Shown in pieces: positions 30,868 through 40,950 of a DNA stretch of 64,000 nt. The stretch comes from Urophycis tenuis (lineage: Eukaryota; Chordata; Actinopteri; Gadiformes; Phycidae), in assembly GCA_036785325.1 (NCBI GenBank), contig JAXIVH010000019.1, positions 484,840 to 548,839 of the forward strand, in the 5' to 3' direction. Within the stretch, counting starts at the first letter, position 1; every line of letters begins with the position of its first letter. The notes below the pieces were generated by a model, which saw only the letters and a list, made by a program, of their open reading frames with translations, was not told the origin of the DNA and made no database searches. A program made the position numbers and the translations under genes.

Positions 30868-33058
30868 CTGTAATAGCCCTGCGTGATGATGCCCAGCTGT
30901 ATGCCCTGCCAACAGCCAGACGAATACCCCTGCCACTGGTACCGTTGGTGATGCGGTGACTACAGCGCATGGAGGATGAGGACATTGGAAAGGTGACACA
31001 GTCGTCCGAATGGTGAGCCGCTATGGTGCCGGTGCTTAAGCTAAACAAGAGAGAGGTCCGGCTATGCGCAGACCTCAGGAAATTGAATAAAGCAGTGAGA
31101 TTCCTAGGCATGGGCAATTATTTAGCCAAGTTCATCCCAGAGCTGTCAACAGTTGCCCATCCATTGTATGAGCTACTGAGGGGAGATACAGAGTGGATGT
31201 GGGGTCCTGCACAGTGCGTCTTACCTTCAATGATGCCAACAAGCCCACCATCGTGTCAGCAGACGCCAGCAGCTACGGGCTGGGGGGCATCCTACTCCAG
31301 TAGCATAGAGAGAGCTGGAAACCTGTGGCCTACTGCTCCAGACGATTGAGTGACGCAAAGAAAAGGTACACACACATCAAGAAGGATTGCCTTGCCGGCG
31401 TTTGGGCCTGTGAATGCTTTGACAAGTACCTGTATGGACTGGACAGTTTTAGACTGGTGACCGACCACAAACCACTGGTACCCCTCATGAACAGCAAGGA
31501 TCTGGACTGTGTCCCAATCAGGTGCCAGAGGCTGCTGATGAGACTGATGGGGTTCAACGCCACGGCAGAGCATGCACCTGGTAAGACATTAGCAGTAGCA
31601 GATGCACTGTCTAGGGGCCCAGAACAGTGTCAGGGGGATGGGTTTTGTCATGAGGAGTTAACAGCACACATTGAGGCTGTTATGGACCAGGTCCCAGCCA
31701 CACCACACTGAATGGCAGAGCTAAGACAGCACACTGCAAGAAGCACACTGCACACTGCAGCACACTGCACACGGCAGCTCCAGACTGTCATAGGTTTCAT
31801 GAAGAGTGGGTGGCCTGATTTTGAAAGTAAGGTGCCGGAGGCAGTTAAAGACTTCTACAAAGTGAGAGGAGACCTATCAGAGGTAGGAGGTTTAGTCACT
31901 AGAGGCCAAAGCATCGTCATTCCCACTGTAATGAGCGAAGTCATACTAAAAAGAATTCATGATGGTCACTAAGGCCTAGTGAAGTGCATGGAAAGAGCTT
32001 ACCAATCAGTATGGTGGCCTGGAATAGTTGGCGAGATAACTACAACAGTACAGCAGTGTACATTCTGTCAAGAAAACAAGAACACTCAGAGAAAGGAGCC
32101 ATTAATGCCCAGTGAGCTCCCATCCAGGCCATGGCAGATAATTGCTGTAGATCTATGCGAGTACAAGAAGCACAACTACTTAGAAGTGTCAGATTATTAC
32201 TCCAGATATCTAGAAATTTTGAATCTGCCTACAATTACTACCTACCAGGTTGTAGCTAAGCTGAAAGCCACATTTGCACATTTCGGTATCTCCAAAGTGA
32301 TAGTGAGTGATAATGGGCCCCAGGTAGCTTCAGCAGAGATGAGGGAGTTTAGTGAGGACTGTGATTTTGTACATATCACATCCAGCCCTCACTAGAACCC
32401 AGAGTAACGGGCAGGCAGAGAGGGCAGTTCAGATAGCTAAATCTATTTTGAGACAGAAAGACCCCCTCCTGGCCCTAATGACATACAGAGCCACACCCAC
32501 CTCATCGACAGGAATCAGTCCAGCAGAGCTGTTGATGGGCAGGAAAATTAGGACCACTTTGTCCAACTTGCAGGATAATCTGAGACCTAACTGGCACAAC
32601 GAGGATGAGATCAGGCAGGCTGACACTGCAGCCAATCAGCGGCAAGCCTATTTCTACAACTGCAGAAATGAAGATCCTGATGTCACTGATACTGACACTG
32701 GGGACACACAGGGTACGGGGACACAATACACTCCCACATAACCACAAGGGACTGAGATCGTCACTCCTTCTGTCTGAGTGAGCAAGCCGCCAGACATACT
32801 GACCTGGTGAACAAGGACTGTGGGGCTGTTTTTGGGGAAAACTCAGGGTGAAGAGATTTTGCAGTATGGACTTTGAGAGAGAGATAAAAAAGGGGAAATG
32901 TATGTAGTAATGTATGATTTATTTGATCAATGAATGATTTTGGTTGCAGAAAATGCACTTTCTGGCATGGGAGTTCCGAAATAAACCGAACACTGAGAAC
33001 TCACGTGTAGTCGTGTCCAAATATCTATGCCTGTTAGTAATTAGCTGCAGACATTACA
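30868..33058 (+). pseudogene. degenerate Ty3/gypsy pol fragment with 3' LTR (unit 2)
   Basis: Counterpart of 5758-8019 with the same internal RT deletion (KLNKAVRFLGMGNYLAK), RNase H-like region (31323-31640) and integrase (31980-32740). Here the thumb region is uninterrupted (LSTVAHPLYELLRGDTEW). The stop at 32393 is shared with unit 1, but one later stop is absent, so the 3' integrase frame runs on to 32741. The putative LTR is 32899-33058, after the tract AAAAAAGGGGAAA. Confidence 0.85.
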
Positions 33059-33610
33059 TAGACCATAGCCTTGATTGGTGGGCAGAGCTATGACTGCATG
33101 ATTAGCATCTGTACAGATAAATTGCTAGTGTTGTTAGCATCAGCTTTAGTGTCGACCGGCAAACTAAAACCGGTCGAGCAAAGACAAAGGGAGTCCCTCG
33201 AGGAAGCCCTCCAGGCCTCTGCTAACCCGAACCCTTGTGTATTGCATTGTATTGTGTATTGTAGCTCTTCTGCTCTCACTACACATATGCGTATGTAGTT
33301 ATGCAGCAGGCTAAACACTGTCCCATAAAGAACCCAAGACAGCTGCTGGCTTTTGGCGTTTTTAATGGAAGCCCTGCCTACTATCCTAGGTAGTAGGCAG
33401 GTACCGGAACAGGTGTTCCGGTACACCTGTTCCGGTCCCTAGGAAGCTGCAGCCTTCTCACCCTCTGGTTCCACACACCTGAGGATCATGACCAATCAAG
33501 GGCCAAAGCTCATCTACACCGGTCCCCCAGCGGCTCACCGCCAGAACGTCAACCCTGTTACTACAGTTAGTGGCACTTTTGGCAATCTAAATTATTTGTG
33601 TCATGTTATC
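33059..33610. other. non-coding stretch with palindromes (unit 2)
   Basis: Counterpart of 8020-8571, including the perfect hairpin at 33403-33436. No gene recognised. Confidence 0.65.
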
Positions 33611-33614
33611 GTGT

Positions 33615-33648
<34 letters not shown>

Positions 33649-34797
33649 CATTTTATTTGGGAGCGCCTTTCAAGACACACAAGGACACTTTACAAATTAA
33701 GAACAGGCAAATAATAAAAACATTAAAAGTGCAAGTAAAAACAACAATAAAACTAAAGAGAGAACGCTGTCCTGAAAAGATGGGTTTTTAGTGAGGATTT
33801 GAACTGTGGGAGGGAGACGATGTTTCGGATGTCAGGTGGAAGTGCGTTCCAGAGTTTGGGGGCAGAGCGGCTGAAAGCTCTGCTCCCCATGGTGGTGAGC
33901 CGGGCTGAGGGGACGGTGAGGTGGATGGAAGAGGAGGATCTGAGGGAGCGGATGAAGGTGGCAGTGTGAAGGAGGTCAGACAGGTAGGGAGGGGCGAGGT
34001 TGTGGATGGCCTTAAAGGTATGAAGGAGAATTTTGTAATTGATGCGGAAGTTGACCGGAAGCCAGTGGAGTTGCTGAAGGATGGGAGCGATATGGTGGAA
34101 AGAGGGGGTTTGGGAAATGATGCGGGCAGCTGAGTTCTGGACCAGTTGGAGCTTATGGAGGGATTTCTGGGGGAGACCATAGAGGAGGGAGTTGCAATAA
34201 TCGATGCGGGAGGTGACAAGACTGTGTACAAGAATAGAGGTGGTGTGGGGGGTGAGGGAAGGACGGAGGCGATTAATGTTACGGAGATGAAAATAGGCAG
34301 TGCGGGTGGTGATGTTGATGAGGGATTTGAAGGAGAGTGAGCCATCGAGGATGACACCCAGACTCTTCACCAGGGGGGAGGGGGAAACTATGGAGCTGTT
34401 GATGGAGAGAGAAAAACTGTTGACTTTGGATAAAGTGGATTTAGTACCAACTAGGAGGATTTCAGTTTTAGCACTGTTGAGTTTGAGGAAATTGGAGGTG
34501 AACCAGGTATGAAGTTCGGAGAGGCAATCTGTCAGGGAGGAGGGGGGGGAGGATGGAGTTGGGTTGGGTAGAGAGGTAGAGCTAGGTGTCATCCGCGAAG
34601 CAGTGGAAAAGAATATTAAATTTGCGGAAAATTAGGCCGAGGGAAAGGAGGTAAGTGATGAAGAGGAGGGGACCCAGGACAGAGCCCTGGGGGACACCAG
34701 AGGAAACCGGGGAGGGATGGGAACAGAAGGATTTGAGTTGGATGAACTGAGTGCGGCCTGAGAAGTAGGAGTGGAACCAGTCAAGTTATATACTTAT
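33611..34797 (-). pseudogene. 5'-truncated CR1/L2/Rex-type LINE (unit 2, uninterrupted)
   Basis: Counterpart of 8572-10805 without the later insertion. The minus frame from about 34592 to 33756 is open for about 279 codons: CLSELHTWFTSNFLKLNSAK, LGVILDGSLSF, RIDYCNSLLYGLPQKSLHKL, LHWLPVNFRINYKILLHTF and WNALPPDIRNIVSLPQFKSS. Upstream, in a shifted frame, RT motifs reading as GVPQGSVLGP and a xADDT box are visible at about 34600-34700. The tail is (ATT)n at 33614-33648. Confidence 0.85.
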
Positions 34798-35135
34798 TCC
34801 AGGCCTTGTTCCAAGTCCGTTCTGATCTTGTTCTGATCCTTTTCTTGTTCTGATCTCGTTCTGATCCTTTTTTCCCCGTTCTCTGCTCCACGTCCCAGCC
34901 ACCCGTCTCCGGAGGTTGTTGGTCCGATCGTCAGACCAGCTTCCTCCAGGTTCGAGCGTCACGGAGGTTGGTTGCTCTGTTGGCACGCCTCTATCTTCCC
35001 ACGGCTTACAATCCATCACACCTGTCGTTCCATCTGTCATCACCGAACCAATAAACCTTTGTTCCTCTGAACTCTCTCTGTCTACGATTCTCTGTGTTGT
35101 GTGTTTGGGTCCACGGCAATGCCACCCGTGACAAA
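34798..35135 (+). repeat. possible LTR remnant (unit 2)
   Basis: Counterpart of 10806-11155, with CCAATAAACCTTTGTTCCTC near 35047 and end CCACCCGTGACA. Family not identified. Confidence 0.35.
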
Positions 35136-35449
35136 AACATCGTATACAAATGAAATAAGTAGCATAATATAGCTGACATGAAGATAAAGCCAACACAGTA
35201 AAACAAATAGGCAGATAAGTCTGAATAAACGTTACAAAATATTCTTAATAATACTGGCATCTGACATGTTAACAGTATATAAACAAATAAACTTACAGAT
35301 TATGCTTCTTCACGAGCAAAACAAAGCGGATGGAGGATTGTGCGACGCTTCCCTCCACACGGTGATGTCCGTCAAAATGGCCGCTTCAAAGCCTGAAAAT
35401 GTATTAAATGCCTGAGCAACACGTGAAAAAGCCCAGTCGATGGCGCTAA

Positions 35450-36044
35450 ACTGCGCTAAATCTATGTGTGTGACCCCTATCCCAGTGAGGACATCTACCC
35501 ATCACAGACGCCGTCCACGACCCAATACTCAACGCTGCACCCCTTCCAATCTGCTCTACCCGTCTCTCCCTGTCTGCCATGACCTTGAAGTGATGGGCAG
35601 ACTCTGTAACTGCCAATCGGTGGTCAGGAAGGCCTACTCCATGTCTGCTTCCAGACCCTCCACTCCCTGGCCCTAACAGAAACCTGGATCACTCCAGACA
35701 ACACGGCCACTCCGGCTGCCCTCTCTAGCGAGGAGGGGGGACTGGACTCCTCATCTCACCCAAGTGGTCCTACCGGGTGCATCTTCTGGGACACCTGACC
35801 AGCGTTTGAATTCCACACTGTTGCTATCACCATTCCCATCAAGCTCTACATTGCAGTCATCTACCATCCTCCGGCTCCCTTCCATGACTTCTACGACGAG
35901 ATGGATGCCCTCCTCAGCTGCTTTCCTGAAGATGGTACTCCACTGGTTGTACTGGGCGACTTCAATATCCAACCACAGAAGTTACAATCATCTGAATTTA
36001 CAACCTTTTTTACCTCATTTGACCTAACACTCTCTCCTTCTCCT
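35450..36044 (+). pseudogene. degenerate L2-type LINE, 5' part (unit 2)
   Basis: Endonuclease remnant equal to 11470-12064 (AVIYHPPAPFHDFYDEMD and PLVVLGDFNIQPQKLQS). Interrupted by the full-length L2 after TCTCTCCTTCTCCT and resumed at 40951. Confidence 0.8.
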
Positions 36045-36161
36045 TCTGTTCTAGTCCTTGAAGCAGCAGCAGCTTTTTCCCTGCTCTCCCCCGCTTCTGC
36101 TATTGCTATCGCTATCTATTGCTTTCTATCCTAATTCCGGTACTAAATTGCAGACTGCAAG

Positions 36162-37698
36162 ATGCCTCCTTTTCCAACAGACGACTACGCTAAACTTTTA
36201 CAGAAGATTTATGTCATAGAGAGCAAAATTAATCGCTTAGAACTGAACGCGGAAGTGAATGGACAGTGTGGGAACGACACCACTTTGCCATGGATTCATA
36301 AACGCGGACCTGATGACACTCAAGACGCCCGTATGCTGAATAAATCACCCCGCGAGAAGGGGGAACGGATGTCAGGCAGAGCCCACCGCAGCGAGATTTT
36401 GGATGCCACTGGGTGGCCTGCCTTACCATCCCAGCATAACACCTCATCTACCCCGGCACCGAACAGAGGACAGCCTTGGAGAACTGTGAAGGGGAAAACT
36501 TCTTTCGGACCCCTTGACCAACCAAGTGTTCAACTGAAGAACAGATTTATTCCACTGCTACAAGATACTAGACATCCAACAGATGGCCAGGACTATTGGA
36601 TGCCCCAACACCGGAGGGTATAATAGACGGCAAAAGCAAAAGCCAACTGTGCCTAAGCGATTAATTCAGACTCTGATTGTGGGTGATTATACTTTGAAGA
36701 ATGTGAGAAGCAGTACAAGTACTAAAGTGCTGATCTATCCAAACGACACAGTGTCAGACTTGACAAGAAGAATCGGGAATATTGTGGAGGAGCACCCAAA
36801 TGTCCAAAACATTGTGTTGCACATTGGAACAAATGATGTTGTGAAACGTGAGTCTGAGGTCCTGAAGAAAGACTTCATTGACCTGTTGAACACAGTCAGC
36901 TACCTGAAGGCTGAGGTGACCATCAGTGGGCCTTTGCCACCGATCCGAAGAGGAGATGAGAAATTTAGCAGATTGATGAATCTGAATACGTTTCTCTACT
37001 CAACATGCTCTGCCCGCTCTGTTTGTTTCATTGACAATTTTAACTTTTTCTGGGACCGCAGACACTTTTTTACGAGAAATGGAGTCCTCCTTAACAGGTC
37101 AGGAGTACAACTGTTCCTCTCCAACTTGTTTTATTTCCTGCGTCACCCATCTGTTCCCTCTGTCAAGGCCAACAGACCACAGGAATCTGAACGAGCTGAT
37201 AACAGCGAGCAACGTAGACAAGATCCCCCTCCCCCCCAGCTCCAGGAAGACCTTCAGCCTGAGAGACGTCATCATTCGGAGGAAAAGTCACCAGATCCCC
37301 CTTCACCATCAAATCAGCCTTCCCCTGCACCCCAAACCCCATCCAACTCGATCTCCTCCTTAGATCCCCCTTCACCATCAAATCAGCCTTCCCCTGCACC
37401 CCAAACCCCATCCAGCTTGATCTCCTCCCCAGATACCCCCCCCTTCTACAGGCTTGAGCTTACACCCCTCCCTACCTCCATTTCCCGGAGCTCTCCATTG
37501 CTTACACCCCTCCCTACCTCCATTTCCCGGAGCTCCCCATTGCCTCCCCTACCTCCACATCCGTCAGTTACGCAAAGCCGCGCCCCCCCTCCAGCCTCTC
37601 CCCTCCCGCCCCCCCGCCCCCAACGCCCCTCTCCACAACTTAGAAAAGGCACAGTGACATCAGTCACTCATTTGCAAAACACACCAAGTTCCGTCTGA
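36162..37698 (+). CDS. L2 ORF1: esterase (SGNH)-type RNA-binding protein, frameshifted
   Basis: ATG at 36162 (MPPFPTDDYAKLLQKIYVIE), with a likely coiled-coil start. The frame ends at 36623, and the rest is open in another frame from about 36583 to TGA 37698, so one indel separates the halves. The second half has the layout of the SGNH esterase domain found in ORF1 of L2/CR1 elements: block I TLIVGDYTLKNV, block III VLHIGTNDVV, block V RNGVLLNRSGVQLF. Where the family has the catalytic Ser, Asp and His (GDS ... DGxH), this copy reads Tyr, Asn and Leu. A long Pro/Ser-rich tail follows with tandem repeats (PPSPSNQPSPAPQTPS twice; LTPLPTSISRSSPL twice). Role by family: ORF1p ribonucleoprotein assembly. 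An active esterase is unlikely in this copy. Confidence 0.8.
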
Positions 37699-37767
37699 TA
37701 TCTGTTGGGTCCAGGCTGTGAAAACAATTACTATAATGATTCATCCCAGGACCGGCCGGGGCCCACG

Positions 37768-40716
37768 ATGGAAGCAGAGATTTCTGTTGTGATAACTGAG
37801 CGAAGAAGAACAAACAAGAAGTACCCAACTTTTTCAGCAAACATATCAAATCTAGCGCCTATTCCAAAACAATTACAACATGTTCTGAAACCCAGGGTTG
37901 ATGATAAACTTAATCTAGCTTTACTAAACATCAGGTCATTGGCAGGGAAAAGCTTTTTAATCAATGATTTTATAATCAAGCACAATCTGGAGTGCTTGTT
38001 TTTAACAGAAACTTGGCTTGATCAAGTGAACAGTGGAACTGTTCTTATTGAAGCTGCCCCTCCCAACTTTAGTGTCATGAGTGAGGCTAGAGTGAATAAA
38101 AGGGGAGGAGGCGTAGCCATTTTGTTTAATGATTCACTCCAATGCAAGCAGGCATCTTTCGGATCCTTCGATTCATTTGAGTATGTGGCTCTGCAGCTAA
38201 AGTCCTCCTCTCCAGTTTTGTTCCTAAATATTTATAGGCCACCCAAATACTGTTCAACCTTCTTTGATGACTTTTCAGTGCTAATGTCTATTATATGTGT
38301 CGACTTTGACTGTATAGTTATTGTCGGTGACTTTAACATTCATGTTGACAAACCCCAGGGCAGAGGAACCAAAGAACTATGTTGTGTCCTTGATAACTTT
38401 GAACTCATACAGCATGTGAAGGAGCCCACACACAACAAAGGGCACACCCTGGACTTAGTTATTTCCAAGGGTCTGAACATTTCGAAAGTTAGCGTCATTG
38501 ACGTTGCTCTCTCTGACCATTCATGTGTTTTCTTTGAGTGTGTTATCTCGATGGAAAAAAGAAATACTCTCAGTGAAGTCATAACAAGGCGGTGTATCTC
38601 TGAAAACACCAGTGAATTGTTTATTCAGACATTCTCCTCTACACCCGTCCTCTCTGGTGTCTCGGTGAATGAGCTTGTTGATCTTTTCAACATCAAAACA
38701 AAAAATGTTATTGATGCAATTGCTCCTATGAGGGTGAAGGTGGTCGAAGGTAAGAAAAGATCTCCGTGGAGAAATGCTTTATTGGTGAGAACTGGAAAAA
38801 GAGAGTGTCGAAGAGCTGAACGCAGATGGCGGAAAACGAATCTCCAGGTCCATTACGAAATCTATAAAGAGAGACTCCGTATTTATAACTTTAATCTGAA
38901 AAACGCAAGGGAAGCCTTCTTTTCTGAAATCATTGCTAAAAACAATAACAATGCACGAGCCCTGTTCACTACTGTCGACAGGCTAACAAACCCCCCTGTG
39001 TCTGTAGCACCTGAACTTCTCTCCACCAGGGCCTGTAATGAATTTTCCACCTTCTTTACTGACAAAATCCTGAAAATTAGACAGTCGCTCAGCCCCTCTA
39101 CCCTCGGTCCTGGGCACCTACAGGCCAGCTGTTCAACTAAATTAGCCCCATACACCATGACACAATTTAATCGGATCAACCACAAAATTTTAGAAGACAT
39201 TATAGAACACCTAAAATCCTCCTCCTGCTGTCTCGATATTCTTCCAACAAATTTTTTCAAACGTGTTTATGATTGCTTGGCCTCAGATCTTTTATTAATT
39301 ACCAACACATCTCTTCTGTCAGGTATCTTCCCACAGGCCTTGAAGACGGCTGTTATCAAGCCACTCCTTAAAAAGAACAATCTAGATGTATCACAAATGA
39401 ACAATTATAGGCCCATATCAAACCTCCCATTTCTAAGCAAAATAATTGAAAAGGCTATCTTCCAACAGTTAAATGCCTTCCTAGCAAGAAGCAACTGTTT
39501 CGATGTCTTCCAATCAGGATTTCGACCTCACCACAGTACCGAGACTGCCCTTGTTAAAGTCCTCAGTGACATCCATTTAAATACAGACTGTGGCAAAATT
39601 TCAGTCTTGGTTTTACTGGATCTCAGTGCTGCATTCGACACAGTTGATCACAATATTTTGTTAGATCGACTACAAAATTGGGTTGGCCTCTCTGGCACAG
39701 CGTTAAACTGGTTTGAATCCTACCTGAAAGACAGAGATTACTTTGTCTCCCTAGGTAATTATACATCTGAACGAACGCAAATGACATGTGGTGTTCCTCA
39801 AGGCTCTATTCTGGGGCCTCTTTTGTTTAACATCTACATGCTCCCACTGGCTCAGATCCTGCAAAATGACATCTGCTACCACAATTATGCAGATGATACA
39901 CAAATTTACATAACAATAACCCCAGGTGACTATGGTCCAATACAAGCATTGAGTAATTGCATTGACCAAATCAATGATTGGATGTGCCAGAATTTTCTTC
40001 AGTTGAATAAGGACAAGACTGAAATAATTGTCTTTGGAGCCAAGGAAGAACGATTAAAAGTTTGTGCTCAGCTGCAACTGGCAATGTTAAAAACCACAGA
40101 CCAGGCAAGAAATCTAGGTGTTGTCATGGACTCAGACCTGAATTTTAGCAGCCACATTAAAATGATTACGAAGTCTGCCTACTATCACTTAAAGAATATA
40201 TCAAGGGTCAGAGGACTGATGTCTCAGCAGGACTTAGAGAAACTTGTCCACGCATTTATCTTCAGTAGGCTCGACTATTGTAACAGCATCTTCACTGGTC
40301 TCCCAAAAAAGTCCATCAGAAAGCTCCAGTTAATTCAGAATGCTGCTGCTCGAGTCCTCACAAAAACTAAGAAAATGGATCACATTACTCCAGTTCTCAG
40401 ATCGTTACATTGGCTTCCTGTCTGTCAGAGAATTGACTTTAAAGTACTGCTGTTAGTTTATAAAGCACTGAATGGTTTGGGACCAAAGTACATTTCAGAT
40501 CTTCTCATTTTCTATGAACCATCCAGATCTCTCAGGTCATCTGGGGCGGGTCTGCTTACTGTCCCCAGAGTCAGAACTAAACATGGAGAGGCAGCGTTCA
40601 GTTTTTACGCGCCACATATATGGAACAAACTGCCAGAAAGTTGTAGGTCTGCTGAAACACTCACCACTTTTAAATCCAGATTAAAGACCTTTATGTTTGC
40701 TACAGCCTTCCCCTAA
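37768..40716 (+). CDS. L2 ORF2: endonuclease and reverse transcriptase, intact
   Basis: ATG at 37768 (MEAEISVVITERRRTNKKYP); the frame is open upstream to 37705 but without ATG. 982 aa, stop TAA. The AP-type endonuclease occupies about residues 50-290: LALLNIRSLAGK, LTETWLD, FLNIYRPPK, IVGDFNIHVD, HTLDLVISKG and ALSDHSCVFF with the catalytic SDH. RT spans about residues 520-830: IKPLLKKNNLD, YRPISNLPFLSKIIEKAIFQ, VLVLLDLSAAFDTVDHNIL, GVPQGSILGPLLFNIYMLPL and the active-site NYADDTQIYITI. A C-terminal region follows: RLDYCNSIFTGLPKKSIRKL, LHWLPVCQRIDFKVLL and WNKLPESCRSAETL. Target-primed reverse transcription in the nucleus is the expected role. It is the least decayed LINE gene in the window, consistent with a late insertion. 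Confidence 0.93.
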   Translation: MEAEISVVITERRRTNKKYPTFSANISNLAPIPKQLQHVLKPRVDDKLNLALLNIRSLAGKSFLINDFIIKHNLECLFLTETWLDQVNSGTVLIEAAPPNFSVMSEARVNKRGGGVAILFNDSLQCKQASFGSFDSFEYVALQLKSSSPVLFLNIYRPPKYCSTFFDDFSVLMSIICVDFDCIVIVGDFNIHVDKPQGRGTKELCCVLDNFELIQHVKEPTHNKGHTLDLVISKGLNISKVSVIDVALSDHSCVFFECVISMEKRNTLSEVITRRCISENTSELFIQTFSSTPVLSGVSVNELVDLFNIKTKNVIDAIAPMRVKVVEGKKRSPWRNALLVRTGKRECRRAERRWRKTNLQVHYEIYKERLRIYNFNLKNAREAFFSEIIAKNNNNARALFTTVDRLTNPPVSVAPELLSTRACNEFSTFFTDKILKIRQSLSPSTLGPGHLQASCSTKLAPYTMTQFNRINHKILEDIIEHLKSSSCCLDILPTNFFKRVYDCLASDLLLITNTSLLSGIFPQALKTAVIKPLLKKNNLDVSQMNNYRPISNLPFLSKIIEKAIFQQLNAFLARSNCFDVFQSGFRPHHSTETALVKVLSDIHLNTDCGKISVLVLLDLSAAFDTVDHNILLDRLQNWVGLSGTALNWFESYLKDRDYFVSLGNYTSERTQMTCGVPQGSILGPLLFNIYMLPLAQILQNDICYHNYADDTQIYITITPGDYGPIQALSNCIDQINDWMCQNFLQLNKDKTEIIVFGAKEERLKVCAQLQLAMLKTTDQARNLGVVMDSDLNFSSHIKMITKSAYYHLKNISRVRGLMSQQDLEKLVHAFIFSRLDYCNSIFTGLPKKSIRKLQLIQNAAARVLTKTKKMDHITPVLRSLHWLPVCQRIDFKVLLLVYKALNGLGPKYISDLLIFYEPSRSLRSSGAGLLTVPRVRTKHGEAAFSFYAPHIWNKLPESCRSAETLTTFKSRLKTFMFATAFP

Positions 40717-40950
40717 GCTTATCTTAACATGTTTTAATTTCCTTTTTATGCTTGTATTTTAATTTCAATGCTTTTAATGCTGTATATGTATGTATGTATG
40801 TATGTGTTATTTTTTTTTTTTTCTTTTATTTTTTATTTTTTATTTTTTGCTATGCTTTTATTGTATTTTAATGCTTTTATGTATGTAAAGCACAATGAAT
40901 TGCCTTGCTGCTGAATTGTGCTATACAAATAAACTTGCCTTGCCTTGCCT

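Larger units (their letters stand above)
36045..40950 (+). mobile_element. near full-length L2-type LINE, unit 2 only
   Basis: About 4.9 kb with a 5' UTR (36045-36161), an esterase-type ORF1 (36162-37698, one frame break), ORF2 (37768-40716, intact) and a T-rich 3' UTR ending CAAATAAACTTGCCTTGCCT, a (TTGCC)n tail. It sits inside an older LINE. Unit 1 shows the unoccupied site at about 12064-12068 (TTCTCCTCCTACCCACAG). A clear target duplication could not be defined because the target is CT-rich. Confidence 0.9.
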
